From contig NZ_WEZF01000013.1 in assembly GCF_009177065.1 (NCBI RefSeq), positions 1 through 64,000 of the forward strand: a DNA stretch of 64,000 nucleotides, given 5' to 3'. Origin of the DNA: Tautonia marina (GTDB lineage: Bacteria > Planctomycetota > Planctomycetia > Isosphaerales > Isosphaeraceae). The position numbers were made by a program, and so were the translations under genes. The notes under the pieces were generated by a model, which worked only from the letters and a program-made list of their open reading frames with translations, had not been told where the DNA came from and did no database searches. Positions 35,127 through 44,659 of this stretch are shown piece by piece (the first letter of the stretch is position 1; the number at the start of each line of letters is the position of its first letter).

Positions 35127-35321
35127 GCCTGATTGGCGGGTGAGTTTTTTCTCGGAAACGTCGATTCGGGGCCGGGGCGTGGGTGGCGATGGGCAAGGAC
35201 GTGTCGGAGCGTCTCGGAGCGGGTGTCGGTTGACCGCCTGGCATGGGGGCGGATAGGCTGCCGCTGTTGAGGCGAAATGGGGTTTGGCAGACCTTCAATC
35301 CACGAGTCGGAGTGCGTTGGA

Positions 35322-35891
35322 ATGAGCCCGTTTGAAGTGGAGATGAAGTTTCGGGACGCCAATCACGACGACTTGTTGCAGCGGTTGGGCGATCTCGGCG
35401 CGGTGCCTCGTGAGGAAGTCGAGCAGGAAGACATTTACATGTCGCACCCGGCTCGTGATTTCCGGGAAACCGACGAGGCCATGCGGCTGCGTCGGGACGG
35501 AGGCGAGAACCGCGTGACCTACAAGGGGCCGAAGCTCGCCGGCCCGACCAAGACCCGAGAGGAAGTGGAACTGACCTTCGAGCCCGGCCCGGACGCCTTG
35601 CTCAAGATGGAACGGCTGTTCGTCAACCTTGGCTTCCGCCCCGTGGCAACGGTGCGCAAGCGTCGGCTGGCCTATGACCTTCAGTTCGAAGGCCGATGGG
35701 TTCAGGTCGGCATCGACTCGGTCGAGGGACTGGGGGCGTACGCCGAGGTTGAGGCGATCGCCAACGGCCCGGCCGATCTGGCCGAGGCCCAGCGGGTCGT
35801 GCTCGAACTGGCCCGGCAGCTCGGCCTCGGGTCCGATCAGGTGGAGACGCGATCGTATCTGCGCATGGTCCTGGAACGGGGGGGCGCCTGA
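35322..35891 (+). CDS. CYTH-domain protein (class IV adenylate cyclase/thiamine-triphosphatase-like)
   Basis: 189 aa from ATG 35322. N-terminal EVEMKF is the ExExK signature of the CYTH triphosphate tunnel. Further signature residues are Y/D in EQEDIYMSHPARDF, RLRRDGGENRVTYKGPK (basic tunnel strands), the acidic EEVELTFEP strand, RKRRLAYDLQ, and VGIDSVEGLGAYAEVEAI (metal-binding Asp/Glu). Members cleave triphosphates: cAMP formation in CyaB-type, or inorganic/thiamine triphosphate hydrolysis. Sequence does not settle which. It lies across a divergent region with BlaI-type operators, but these favour the other gene. Confidence 0.88.
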   Translation: MSPFEVEMKFRDANHDDLLQRLGDLGAVPREEVEQEDIYMSHPARDFRETDEAMRLRRDGGENRVTYKGPKLAGPTKTREEVELTFEPGPDALLKMERLFVNLGFRPVATVRKRRLAYDLQFEGRWVQVGIDSVEGLGAYAEVEAIANGPADLAEAQRVVLELARQLGLGSDQVETRSYLRMVLERGGA

Positions 35892-35906
35892 TCCGGCACG
35901 ACAGGA

Positions 35907-36488
35907 TCAGGGATTTTCCGGCTCGTCGCCGAGAAACTGTTCGACCCGAGCCGGTCCTCCCGTGGTGATCTGGGTGAAGGCATCGACCTGTTCACGCGAA
36001 AGGCCCCGGTCCTTGACCAGATGCGCCGCCCAGAGCCGCGAGGCCCGGATCGCCGCCGAGCAGTGGATCAGGGCCTTGCCTTCGTGCGCGGCGAGCGTCT
36101 CTCTTAACTGCTCGACCGCTTCAAGCCGGGGGGCGTAGGGGCCTCGACCGATCGGAATGGTCACATAATCGACTCCGAGCGACTTGACCAGGGCCGGCTC
36201 GTCGAAGGGGACCGACTCTATTTCCTCGGGGGGCCGCAGGTTGATGACCACCGTCACCCCGTCCTTGGCAAGGCGGGAGAGGGTTTCCGGGTCGGGCTGA
36301 GCAGCCAGGTAAATCGGTCCGGATCGGTACAGCCCGCCGATTGTCTTGCCCCCTTCGACCGCCTCGGGGGCCTCGATGGGAGCCGAGGCCAGCGAGGTGT
36401 CGGGCTTCGGTTTCGGCTCGTCATCCTGGTTGGGAGCAAGGGCAAGGGCAAGGGCCAGCGACGCCACGGCCACGAGATCGATGGGCAT
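35907..36488 (-). CDS. Secreted DUF442-like dual-specificity phosphatase-type protein
   Basis: 193 aa from ATG 36488 (GAAGGAG 9 nt upstream; a TTG further up lacks support). Signal peptide IDLVAVASLALALALA, then an acidic/Pro linker. The domain has GGLYRSGPIYLAAQPDPETLSRLAKDGVTVVINLRPPEEI, matching the DUF442/beta-lactamase-hydrolase-like start. LIHCSAAIRASRLWAAHLV is the phosphatase loop, in the C-x4-R form of that family rather than classical C-x5-R. The general-acid Asp is not obvious. Likely a periplasmic phosphatase or a binding relative. Confidence 0.8.
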   Translation of the reverse strand: MPIDLVAVASLALALALAPNQDDEPKPKPDTSLASAPIEAPEAVEGGKTIGGLYRSGPIYLAAQPDPETLSRLAKDGVTVVINLRPPEEIESVPFDEPALVKSLGVDYVTIPIGRGPYAPRLEAVEQLRETLAAHEGKALIHCSAAIRASRLWAAHLVKDRGLSREQVDAFTQITTGGPARVEQFLGDEPENP

Positions 36489-36528
36489 CACGATCGTCTC
36501 CTTCTTGAGCGTCAAGTCACCGGACGGG

Positions 36529-37119
36529 TCACGGATTCACAGCCAGCGAGGCCCACTCGATCGGCTCCTCGGTTCCGAGCCGCTGGTACTGGGTCCGGCT
36601 GTGCGGATCGCTCCGGAGATCGAGATGATCGACCCGCTCCGGTTCGAGCAGCAACAGGGCGAACGACGGGGGCGGATCTCGGGGGTCGGGTGTGCCGACG
36701 CGGAACCGATGGAGGTCGGCCCGAGGGACACCCGGTTCGGGCCAGAGCAAGCTGATTCGGGTCGCCGGCGGCAAGGCCGTCCAGACGTCGGCCCGCTCGG
36801 CGAGCCATTGCGAGTCGGTCTCGTCGGGGCCAATGACGCGCAGATGGCCGGCGAGGCGGAACTGCTCGCGAGTCTCGGCGAACATCCAGCAGGCCTCGGC
36901 CCGAGCATTCTCGGCAATCTGCCCAACCTTCGCGCTGCGCAGATCGGACGTGAAGCGGAGGACAGGACCGGCCCCGAGGAATCCTCGGAAAACGACGGTC
37001 CGGACGCTCGGCCAGCCGTCGGACGTGACGGTCGCCAGTTGAAGCCATCGCGAGGGAGGGGCTCCGCGATGGATCGTCAGGGCGCGCTCAATGGCGATTC
37101 GCCAGGGGATCTCGCTCAT
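36529..37119 (-). CDS. Pyridoxamine 5'-phosphate oxidase-like FMN-binding protein
   Basis: 196 aa from ATG 37119; 19 codons further upstream are in frame but unsupported. The N-terminus PWRIAIERALTIHRGAPPSRWLQLATVTSDGWPSVRTVVFRGF is the FMN-binding split-barrel start of the Alr4036/PNPOx-like group. FTSDLRSAKVGQI, ACWMFAETREQFRLAGHLRVIG and ERADVWTALPPATRI follow in the expected order, and the C-terminus is conserved in type. It probably uses FMN. A true PdxH role is uncertain because the pyridoxal contacts cannot be verified. Confidence 0.85.
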   Translation of the reverse strand: MSEIPWRIAIERALTIHRGAPPSRWLQLATVTSDGWPSVRTVVFRGFLGAGPVLRFTSDLRSAKVGQIAENARAEACWMFAETREQFRLAGHLRVIGPDETDSQWLAERADVWTALPPATRISLLWPEPGVPRADLHRFRVGTPDPRDPPPSFALLLLEPERVDHLDLRSDPHSRTQYQRLGTEEPIEWASLAVNP

Positions 37120-37297
37120 GCCCTTATTGTGAACCGGCGGCGATCGACACGCAAGCCATCGTGATGCGCGGCTCATCCCCTGTCGGGAGAACGGTCTGCG
37201 TGGCGGCCCCTACCGCTCGACGAGGCAACCGTTCTAGAATCGAGAGAATCCCACCCCGTTTCGGTGGCCGAGCGTTCTTTACGGAGCACCATCTGCC

Positions 37298-39412
37298 GTG
37301 TCCAACCCTGTCGAAACCGTTGTCAAGAACGTCTGTCCGCTCGACTGTCCCGACACGTGCAGCATGGTTGTCACCGTCCGTGACGGGGTTGCCATCGACC
37401 TGCGAGGCGACCGCGACCACCCCTTCACGCGCGGGTTTCTCTGCCAGAAGATGGCCCGATATCTCGATCGTGTCTCCAGCCCCGATCGGCTGGAATACCC
37501 AATGCGGCGGGTCGGCCCCAAGGGCCCTGGCCAGGGGAGGTTCGAGCGCATCGGATGGGACGAGGCGCTCGATCTGATCGCCGATCGCTTCCGAGCCGTT
37601 GCCGACTCGGCCGACGGGCCGCAGGCCATCCTGCCCTACAGCTATTACGGCACGATGGGGAAGTTGCAGGCCGAGAGCCTCGACCGCCGCTTCTTTCACC
37701 TGCTCGGCGCCTCGACGCTCGACCGGACGATCTGTGCCTCGGCCGGTGGGGTCGGTTACGAGTACACGATGGGAACCGGCCGACTGGGAGCCGACCCCCT
37801 GGCCGTTCTCGAGTGCCGCTTGATTCTCAACTGGGGATCGAACACGGCGAACACGAACAGCCACCTCTGGAGCCTGATGATCGAGGCTCGCAAGCGCCAG
37901 AATGCGACGATCGTCACCATCGACCCCTACGCCAGCCCCACCGCCCGCCGATCAGACTGGCACCTCCAGCCCCGCCCCGGCACCGACGCGGCCCTGGCGC
38001 TCGGTCTGATGCACGTCATCTGGCGCGAACACCTGCACGATCAGGATTACCTGGATCGCGGCACCGTGGGAGCCGAACAACTCCGCGACCGCGTGTTGAC
38101 CGAGTACCCCCCCGATCGGGTTGCGACCATCACGGGAGTTCCCGTCGCTCAGATCGAAACCCTTGCCCGGCGTTATGCGACCGAGCATCCCAGCCTGATC
38201 CGCGTCAACTACGGGCTCCAACGCCACGGTGGCGGCGGGATGGCCGTGCGAACCATCACCTGCCTGCCCGCGATCGTCGGCGCCTGGCGGCACCGAGGAG
38301 GCGGGGCCTTGCTCTCGACGAGCGGGACGTACGGGCTCAACTCGTTTGCGCTCACCCGGCCCGACCTCTCACCGGCCGGAACCCGATCGGTGAACATGAA
38401 CCAACTGGCCGAGGCACTCACGGGAGAGCTTCCCGGCCCTCCGGTCAAGGCCCTTTATGTGTACAACTGCAATCCGGCGGCCGTGGCCCCCGATCAGAAG
38501 AAGGTGATTGAGGGCCTGCGCCGCGACGATCTGTTCACGGTGGTTCACGAACTGTTTCCGACCGACACGGTCGATTACGCCGATGTCGTGCTTCCGGCCA
38601 CCTCGCAACTCGAACACGAAGACATTCACACGTCGTACGGCCATCATTTTCTGATGCACAACCCTCGGGCGATCCCACCTCGGGGTGAGTGCCGATCGAA
38701 CGCCGACGTCTTCCGAGCCCTTGCCGGTCGGCTCGGGTTCGATCCCGCCCTCTTCCCCGACGACAACACCTTGATGCGGCAGGCGATCGATGGCGGCCCC
38801 GCGCTGGCCGGGATCACGCTGGAGCGGTTGAAAGCGGAAGGATCGGTTCGCTTGAACATTCCCGAGGATTATCGCCCGTTTGCCGACGGCCGCTTCCCAA
38901 CCCCTTCGGGCAAGTGCGAGCTGTACTCGGAGCGGATGAAGGCCGACGGCTTCGACCCCCTGCCCTCCTACATCCCTCCGCACGAAGACCCGCAGACGAA
39001 GCCCGGGCTGGCGGCTCGCTATCCAATTCAACTGGTCAGCCCGCCTCGCCCGCAGTTTCTCAATTCGACGTTCGCCAACTCGGCCTCGCACCTCCGTGCC
39101 GCCGGAGAGCCGACGATCGAGTTGGCCGCCGAGGATGCCGCAGCGCGGGGCCTCGATGCTGGAGACTGGGCCGAGGTCGTCAACGATCGCGGCCGATTCG
39201 TCGCCCGAGTTGCCCTGACGGGGTCCGTCCGCCCCGGCACGGCCGCGAGCCTGGGAATTTACTGGGCGAAGCATTCACCCAGCGGATCGGGAGTCAACGC
39301 CACGACCTCGTCGGCTCTGGCCGACATGGGAGGCGGCGCGACCTTTTTTGATAACCTGGTCGAGATCCGCAAGTGCCTCGACCATCCCGAGGCCGGGCCT
39401 TGCGACGCGTGA
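37298..39412 (+). CDS. Molybdopterin-dependent oxidoreductase (DMSO reductase superfamily) with 4Fe-4S site
   Basis: 704 aa; GTG start 37298 fits, as the family begins with the Fe-S motif. CPLDCPDTC and FLCQKM supply the four cysteines of the N-terminal cluster. The Mo-bis-MGD domain follows (ERIGWDEALDLIADRF, SYYGTMG, DRTICASAGG at the metal-ligand loop, LNWGSNTANTNSH, TIDPYASPTARRSDWHL). The C-terminal MGD domain has SGSGVNATTSSALAD. No Tat signal is present, so it is cytoplasmic. It is closest in layout to the assimilatory or thiosulfate/polysulfide-type group. The substrate is unknown and no partner subunit is adjacent. Confidence 0.9.
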   Translation: MSNPVETVVKNVCPLDCPDTCSMVVTVRDGVAIDLRGDRDHPFTRGFLCQKMARYLDRVSSPDRLEYPMRRVGPKGPGQGRFERIGWDEALDLIADRFRAVADSADGPQAILPYSYYGTMGKLQAESLDRRFFHLLGASTLDRTICASAGGVGYEYTMGTGRLGADPLAVLECRLILNWGSNTANTNSHLWSLMIEARKRQNATIVTIDPYASPTARRSDWHLQPRPGTDAALALGLMHVIWREHLHDQDYLDRGTVGAEQLRDRVLTEYPPDRVATITGVPVAQIETLARRYATEHPSLIRVNYGLQRHGGGGMAVRTITCLPAIVGAWRHRGGGALLSTSGTYGLNSFALTRPDLSPAGTRSVNMNQLAEALTGELPGPPVKALYVYNCNPAAVAPDQKKVIEGLRRDDLFTVVHELFPTDTVDYADVVLPATSQLEHEDIHTSYGHHFLMHNPRAIPPRGECRSNADVFRALAGRLGFDPALFPDDNTLMRQAIDGGPALAGITLERLKAEGSVRLNIPEDYRPFADGRFPTPSGKCELYSERMKADGFDPLPSYIPPHEDPQTKPGLAARYPIQLVSPPRPQFLNSTFANSASHLRAAGEPTIELAAEDAAARGLDAGDWAEVVNDRGRFVARVALTGSVRPGTAASLGIYWAKHSPSGSGVNATTSSALADMGGGATFFDNLVEIRKCLDHPEAGPCDA

Positions 39413-39491
39413 CGGCTCGGGCCTAGACTGCGAAATCGAGTCCAAACACAATGCGCCGATCGACCGACGTGACAGAACCACGGTGATTGAA

Positions 39492-41378
39492 ATGTGTCGA
39501 TTCTTGCTCCACGCCCTGCTCCTGGCCCTTGGTCCGGCGAGTGGGTTTGCGGTCTGCCACGCCGACGAGATTCTGCTGCACGTCGCTCCCGAAGGCCGCG
39601 ATACGTGGTCGGGCCGAGTCTCGACCCCGACTGAGGACGGGTCCAACGGCCCCCTGGCCTCCCTCACCGGTGCTCGAGACGCGATCCGCCAACTGCGAGC
39701 CGAACATGACGGCCGCTTGCCCGGTCCTGTTCGGGTCCAGGTGCAGCCGGGGTTTTATGCGATGGCAACGCCGCTTCGGCTGGACCCAGGCGACTCGGGC
39801 ACCGAGGAATCGCCGATCCGGTTCGAGGCGAGTCCCGGAGTCAATCCGCTCGATGCGCCGATCATCAGCGGTGGCGTTCGCCTGAAAAACTGGTCCGTCT
39901 CGGGAGATGCCTGGGAAACGACCGTCCCGGATTCCATCCGATCCGTTCGTCATCTCTATTGTTCGATCGACGGTGGCCGATCCTTCGTGCGACGCTTCCG
40001 GCCAACTCGGGGAGCGTTCGTGATCGCCGGCCTGACCGACTCTCCCATCAAGCCAGGAGCCAACCAGGCGCACATCCGGAGCCAGAAGGATTTCGTGTTT
40101 CACGAAGGGGATCTCGGCCCCTGGGTCCTGGAACCCGAGGTCGAGGTGCTGGCGCTGCATGACTGGAGTGCATCTCGACTGCGGGTGGATGCGCTCGACC
40201 TGGATCGGAACGTGATTACCTTTACGGGTTATCCGCGCTACCGAATCGGCCACTGGTGGGAAGGGGGACGCAACCCGTATGTCATCGAAAACGTGGCGGA
40301 AGACTTCGGGACGCCGGGCGAGTTCGTGTTCGACCCTCATACCCGGCGACTCCGCTATACCCCGACCGAAGCGGAACGATCGGCCGATCCCAACGAGGCC
40401 ACAGTTCACCTCGTCGTCCCGAAGCTCGAACATTTGATAATTCTTGACGGCGATCCCGACTCCGGGTCGTTTGTCGAGCATCTTGAGTTCGAGGGCCTGG
40501 TCTTTGCGTTCACCGGGTTCGAGCTGCCGGCCGAGGGCTACACCGACGGCCAGGGAATGACCAGCTTGCCCGCGGCCATCGAGGCCACCGGGGCGCGCCG
40601 GAATCGTTGGCGGCACTGTGCCTTCGAGCATACAGGGGGCTATGCGAGCCGGCTGGGCCTGGGGTCGTCGCACAACGCGATCGTCGGCTGCACGATGCAC
40701 GACCTGGGCGGAGGAGGCGTCTTGATCGGTGTCACCAACCGCCACGCCGAACCCCCTCGCTTGCCGGTGGGGAACGTGGTGGAGGAGTCTTGGATCGAAG
40801 GGCTCGGGCGTGACCATTTTTCGGCGCATGGTGTTTGGGTCGGGATTGCGGCCGAAACGCTCGTGCGACACAACCGGATTGCCGATGGGCTCTACTCCAC
40901 CGTTTCGGTCGGTTGGTGCTGGGATGACGAGCCGTCGTCGGTGCGCGACAACCGGATTGAGGCCAACCAGATTCAGCATGCCATGCGATTACTCGCCGAT
41001 GGCGGCGGCATCTACACGCTGGGCCGACAGCCCGGCACGGCCCTGGTTGGCAACCACATTCACGACATTCACCGGTCGCGCTACGCCGGACGAGCGGAAA
41101 ACAACGGCATCTTTTTCGACGAGGGAACGCGCGATCTGCTCGTGGAAGGCAACGTCATTCACGAGATCGCCGATCGGATCATTCGCTTCAATCGGAGCCA
41201 GGAAGACTGGCAGGACTTCCATGACAATGCCTTCGGCGTTTCCCCCGACGACCCCCGGTTTCCGGCCTCCCAAGCCGCATCGGCCGGCCCCACTCGTCCC
41301 GCCTGGCGACCCAAGCCCCCGGTGGTTAATCCTCCGATCCTGGCCCTCGAACTCCCCGATCCGAAGACCGAGGAGTGA
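39492..41378 (+). CDS. Secreted right-handed beta-helix protein, GH141-like
   Basis: 628 aa from ATG 39492 (GTG 39483 is also possible). Signal peptide LLHALLLALGPASGFAVCHA. The N-terminal part VAPEGRDTWSGR...GPLASLTGARDAIRQLRAEH...GPVRVQVQPGFYAM and PIISGGVRLKNW resemble GH141-type polysaccharide-active beta-helix enzymes. From about 370 on there are beta-helix coils (GGYASRLGLGSSHNAIVGCTMHDLGGGGVLIG, NRIADGLYSTVSVGW, GNHIHDIHRSRYAGRAENNGIFFDEGTRDLLVEGNVIHE). It likely acts on, or binds, polysaccharide outside the cell. Family assignment is from pattern, not a search. Confidence 0.8.
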   Translation: MCRFLLHALLLALGPASGFAVCHADEILLHVAPEGRDTWSGRVSTPTEDGSNGPLASLTGARDAIRQLRAEHDGRLPGPVRVQVQPGFYAMATPLRLDPGDSGTEESPIRFEASPGVNPLDAPIISGGVRLKNWSVSGDAWETTVPDSIRSVRHLYCSIDGGRSFVRRFRPTRGAFVIAGLTDSPIKPGANQAHIRSQKDFVFHEGDLGPWVLEPEVEVLALHDWSASRLRVDALDLDRNVITFTGYPRYRIGHWWEGGRNPYVIENVAEDFGTPGEFVFDPHTRRLRYTPTEAERSADPNEATVHLVVPKLEHLIILDGDPDSGSFVEHLEFEGLVFAFTGFELPAEGYTDGQGMTSLPAAIEATGARRNRWRHCAFEHTGGYASRLGLGSSHNAIVGCTMHDLGGGGVLIGVTNRHAEPPRLPVGNVVEESWIEGLGRDHFSAHGVWVGIAAETLVRHNRIADGLYSTVSVGWCWDDEPSSVRDNRIEANQIQHAMRLLADGGGIYTLGRQPGTALVGNHIHDIHRSRYAGRAENNGIFFDEGTRDLLVEGNVIHEIADRIIRFNRSQEDWQDFHDNAFGVSPDDPRFPASQAASAGPTRPAWRPKPPVVNPPILALELPDPKTEE

Positions 41379-41428
41379 TCGCTCCGATTCGTTCCCCTGG
41401 TATGAAGAGACCGGAGGCGCTCGAACCC

Positions 41429-41755
41429 ATGTCGCACCTGTTCGACCGGATCAAGGAACTCGTTCGTCCGGCTCGGGCGGATCACCTTCGCGTGACGATC
41501 TACACGAGGGCCGATTGCTCCTGCTGCGAGAGTGCAAAAGCCGTCATCGAACCCAGACGCCGGGAGCATGATTTTTTCGTTGAGGAAATCGACATCGACA
41601 CCGACCCGAAACTGGTCGAAGCGTACGGAACGCTCGTTCCCGTGGTGGCGATTGATGGAAAGGTCCGGTTCCGGGGGAAGGTCGAGCCGAGCCTGCTCGA
41701 TCGCCTGCTCCGGGCCGAAGCAACCAAACACCGAGACAAAAGCATCACGAGGTGA
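41429..41755 (+). CDS. Glutaredoxin-like thioredoxin-fold protein
   Basis: 108 aa from ATG 41429 (GGAGG 11 nt upstream; ATG 41402 also in frame). VTIYTRADCSCCESAKAVIE carries a C-x-x-C redox motif (CSCC) after the first strand. VEEIDIDTDPKLVEAYGTLVPVVAIDGK holds the cis-Pro (VPVV) of the thioredoxin fold. This fits the DUF836/glutaredoxin-like short family. The stop lies 4 bp before the next gene's GTG, giving an operon with the glycosyltransferase. Confidence 0.85.
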   Translation: MSHLFDRIKELVRPARADHLRVTIYTRADCSCCESAKAVIEPRRREHDFFVEEIDIDTDPKLVEAYGTLVPVVAIDGKVRFRGKVEPSLLDRLLRAEATKHRDKSITR

Positions 41756-41759
41756 TCAC

Positions 41760-42479
41760 GTGGCGTGGCCGATGCCAGACGGGGCGGTGCTGGGGATCTT
41801 CGGGAAGAAGCCGGAACCAGGGAAGGTCAAGACGCGGTTGGCGGCCGAGTTCGGCAACGACTTTGCCGCCGAGGCGCACGAGGCCATGCTGCTCGATACG
41901 CTCGACACCTGGGGGTCGAATCGTTTTCTCGCTCCCGGAGGACGGCGGGTCTTCGTCTTCGCCCCGGATGACGCCGGCCCGTGGTTCGATTCGATCGTAC
42001 CGGCCGGCCTGGCAATGCAGGCCCAGGCTCACGGCGATCTCGGCGCTCGCCTGCAATCGTTCTTCGAGGGAGAGTTTGCCGACGGGGCCTCTCGCGTGGT
42101 GGTGATCGGATCGGACAGCCCGACGCTCGATCCGTCGATTGTGGTGAGCGCATTTCTTTGTCTCGATCAGAAAGATGTGGTCATCGGTCCCTCGACCGAC
42201 GGCGGCTACTACCTGATCGGCTGCCGGGTGCCGGTGCCGTCCGTGTTTGAAGGGGTCGAGTGGGGGTCATCACGCGTGTTCGGGCAAACGCTTGATCGGC
42301 TCAGAGGATCGGGGCGCTCGCTGGCGGTCTTGCCGCCGTGGTACGATATCGACACGCCCGACGATTGGCGGTTGCTCGGCGCGCACGTCCGGGCGATGCG
42401 ATTGTCGGGCATGGACCCGGCCTTGCCTCGGATCGAGGCGTTGTTGCCCCGGGTTCTTCCGGCTCTTGAGCCGCGCTGA
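41760..42479 (+). CDS. DUF2064/TIGR04282-type glycosyltransferase
   Basis: 239 aa from GTG 41760; GAGG 7 nt upstream overlaps the previous gene's end. The N-terminus LGIFGKKPEPGKVKTRLAAEFG is the nucleotide-sugar-binding start of the family. VVVIGSDSPTLDP contains the DxD-like metal site, DVVIGPSTDGGYYLIGCR follows, and WYDIDTPDDWRLL is the C-terminal signature. Members are GT-A-fold enzymes (SpsA/CofC-like), often next to redox or radical-SAM genes. The acceptor is unknown. Confidence 0.9.
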   Translation: MAWPMPDGAVLGIFGKKPEPGKVKTRLAAEFGNDFAAEAHEAMLLDTLDTWGSNRFLAPGGRRVFVFAPDDAGPWFDSIVPAGLAMQAQAHGDLGARLQSFFEGEFADGASRVVVIGSDSPTLDPSIVVSAFLCLDQKDVVIGPSTDGGYYLIGCRVPVPSVFEGVEWGSSRVFGQTLDRLRGSGRSLAVLPPWYDIDTPDDWRLLGAHVRAMRLSGMDPALPRIEALLPRVLPALEPR

Positions 42480-42521
42480 CTCTCCTTCTTGATTTCCGGG
42501 ATGGAGCCGGGCTGACTCCCC

Positions 42522-44054
42522 ATGCGCATCGTGATTCGACTCTTGCTGATTGGTGTGTTCCTGATCGCCCTGGTCAGGGCGGGGCTCTTTCTCGGCAATG
42601 CCTGGTTCACCGTGGGCAATCCGCTCGACGTGTACCACCTCGAAGCCCAGATGGTTCACCTGGCCTGGCGTGTCCAGCACGACCGGGTCATGTATCCCGA
42701 GTGGCACAACGACCCTCACGTCATGAACGTGTTCGGACCGCTTTACTTCTTGCTGGTCGGCGGAATCGGCCGATTGCTCGACAGCGACCTGGACGGCTTG
42801 TATCGAATCGGCAGGCTCATCAGCCTCGGCTCGGCCCTGCTGGCGAGCCTGATCGTCGGGGTAGCCTCGGGAAGCCGGGGCGGCAAAGGGGCCGGCATCT
42901 TCGCCGGTTTACTCACGCTCGGCGCGGCCCCTCTGTACGGATTCGGCGTCATGGTGCGAGCGGATCTGATGGCTGATACGCTCGGCATTGCCGGGTTTCT
43001 GCTGGCAGTCGGTCGAGCGTCGCGGTGGCGGTACGCGCTGGGGGCCTTTTTGCTGGTCGCGGCCATCTTCACCAAGCAGACGATGGGGCTGTACCTGATT
43101 GCCGCCGTCCTGGCGGCGATGGGAACTGGTCGGATGCGTTGGGGGTTGACCCTGGCAGCCACTGCGGGAGCCGTCACCCTGGCGATCATTGCGGCGGTCA
43201 CGCTGACGGTCGAGCCCCTGTTCGCCCGCGAGCTGTTCGGCGCGGCCGAGACGCCGATTTTGCTCACCGACTGGCAACGGACCCTCTCCCGACTCTGGCA
43301 GCTCGGGCCGGAATTACCGATCCTCGCTCTGGTCGGGGTGGTTTTGTGGACCGTCCCTCGTGGGTTGCCGGAACGATCGCTGGCAGTGCTGGCCGGGGTG
43401 GTGCTGACCGGGGCGATCGTTCTGGCAATGAAAAGCGGCTCGGATCTGAATTATTTTCTTGGTCTGCGTCTCGTCGCGGCGATGGCGGGCGGGGCGGTCT
43501 GGGGATGGGCCGTGTCGTTGGTCCGGAACCCAGGGCCGATTCGACCGGGGACCGCCGTTCTGTCGATCGTCGGACTGGTCGGCCTGGGGGCAAGCCTGCT
43601 TCCGAGTCTCGACCACTCGTACGCCCAGTACCAATCGGCCCAGTCGATCCACGGGTATTTTTCAACCGTCGGTCGCCCCGTGCTGGCACAGTTCCGACAG
43701 ATTTTCGAACTGGCCGAGGACCCGGACATCCGTTTGCTGACCGAAAGCGGCATGGTGGCCGCTCATCAAGGCGATCGCGCCGCGTTCGTCGATCCGTGGC
43801 TCTTTCGCATCCTCGTCGAGACGGGCAAGATCGAGCCAGCCGCGATCCGAGAACGGCTCGAATCGCGTGAATACAATTACATTATCACGACCAAGGATCT
43901 GTATGACGAGACCGACCCGTACGACACCTACGGGTTTGGCCTTCCTCCCGAGCTGGCCGAGGCTGCCCGGCGGAATTACACCTTCGCCGGTGTTTCGGCC
44001 GGGCTCTTTCTTTATGTGCCCAGGCGATCCGGCGAACCGTCGGAGCGTGAGTGA
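42522..44054 (+). CDS. GT-C-fold-like integral membrane glycosyltransferase, putative
   Basis: 510 aa with about 10-11 hydrophobic segments up to residue ~365, then a soluble C-terminal domain. The first periplasmic loop after helix 1 has Asp/Glu-containing NPLDVYHLEAQMVHLAW and HNDPHVMNVFGPLYFLLVGGIGR, the pattern of ArnT/PMT-like (GT39/GT83) enzymes that use polyprenyl-linked sugars. VMVRADLMADTLG is another typical loop. Placement after a DUF2064 glycosyltransferase supports envelope glycosylation. Acceptor unknown. Confidence 0.8.
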   Translation: MRIVIRLLLIGVFLIALVRAGLFLGNAWFTVGNPLDVYHLEAQMVHLAWRVQHDRVMYPEWHNDPHVMNVFGPLYFLLVGGIGRLLDSDLDGLYRIGRLISLGSALLASLIVGVASGSRGGKGAGIFAGLLTLGAAPLYGFGVMVRADLMADTLGIAGFLLAVGRASRWRYALGAFLLVAAIFTKQTMGLYLIAAVLAAMGTGRMRWGLTLAATAGAVTLAIIAAVTLTVEPLFARELFGAAETPILLTDWQRTLSRLWQLGPELPILALVGVVLWTVPRGLPERSLAVLAGVVLTGAIVLAMKSGSDLNYFLGLRLVAAMAGGAVWGWAVSLVRNPGPIRPGTAVLSIVGLVGLGASLLPSLDHSYAQYQSAQSIHGYFSTVGRPVLAQFRQIFELAEDPDIRLLTESGMVAAHQGDRAAFVDPWLFRILVETGKIEPAAIRERLESREYNYIITTKDLYDETDPYDTYGFGLPPELAEAARRNYTFAGVSAGLFLYVPRRSGEPSERE

Positions 44055-44111
44055 TCCTCGCCATTCAGATCGAGAATCACTCATCCCTCCCCTGCCCTGG
44101 CTTTTCTCAAC

Positions 44112-44603
44112 TCAGATGGACACGGGCTTGCCGAGCTTCCGGCGGACCGCGACGAACTGCCCGGCGTGCATCAACGGGTGCGCGCCGACCATGTTCATGA
44201 GGGCGCCGACGGTCGGGGCAAACGGGGGAAATTTCTCGGCGTCGGTGCGGTCGAGATCGGCATCCGAGAAGCTGTCGAGCAAGGCCAAGGTCGCCTGACG
44301 CTGGGCTCCCCAGAGTTCTTGATATTTGGCGACCGAGTAGAATTTCGCCGGGTCGTCTTCGGTGAACTTGTCGCGGCCGTGACCTTCGAGAAAGTCGGCG
44401 GGCAGGGCCGGGCTAGTGCCGGGCTTGATCAGCTCGACAAAGTGCCGCTCGGAACCGATCAGGTGGCCAATCTGCCAGGCCATGTGGTTCATTCCCTCAA
44501 CCGGCCGAACCAGCAGGTCGGCATCGCTGAGATCCTTGAGATAGCTGTCAACAATCATCGCGCTCATGTCGATGGTATTGCGAATCGCGTCCTTGGCGTT
44601 CAT
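44112..44603 (-). CDS. DinB-family four-helix protein
   Basis: 163 aa. MNHMAWQIGHLIGSERHFVELI and VGAHPLMHAGQFVAVRRKLGK hold the histidines that form the DinB/YfiT metal site (H near 40-47 and H near 140-145). The four-helix bundle layout and length match DinB_2. Such proteins are thiol- or bacillithiol-dependent transferases or hydrolases, or of unknown role. It is downstream of the TolB-like gene on the same strand (56-bp gap). Confidence 0.9.
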   Translation of the reverse strand: MNAKDAIRNTIDMSAMIVDSYLKDLSDADLLVRPVEGMNHMAWQIGHLIGSERHFVELIKPGTSPALPADFLEGHGRDKFTEDDPAKFYSVAKYQELWGAQRQATLALLDSFSDADLDRTDAEKFPPFAPTVGALMNMVGAHPLMHAGQFVAVRRKLGKPVSI

Positions 44604-44659
44604 CGAGGGCAGGTGCTCCGAAAGGGTTGGAGGAAGTTGGGGTCGAGGCGTTTCGCCCC

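Larger units (their letters stand above)
34978..35321. other. Divergent intergenic region with BlaI-type operators
   Basis: 344 bp between the membrane protein gene (minus) and the CYTH gene (plus). The operator pair and minus-strand promoter are listed separately. The right half (35130-35300) contains a run of six T's at 35144-35149 and otherwise nothing I can name. The promoter of the CYTH gene is not evident. Confidence 0.5.
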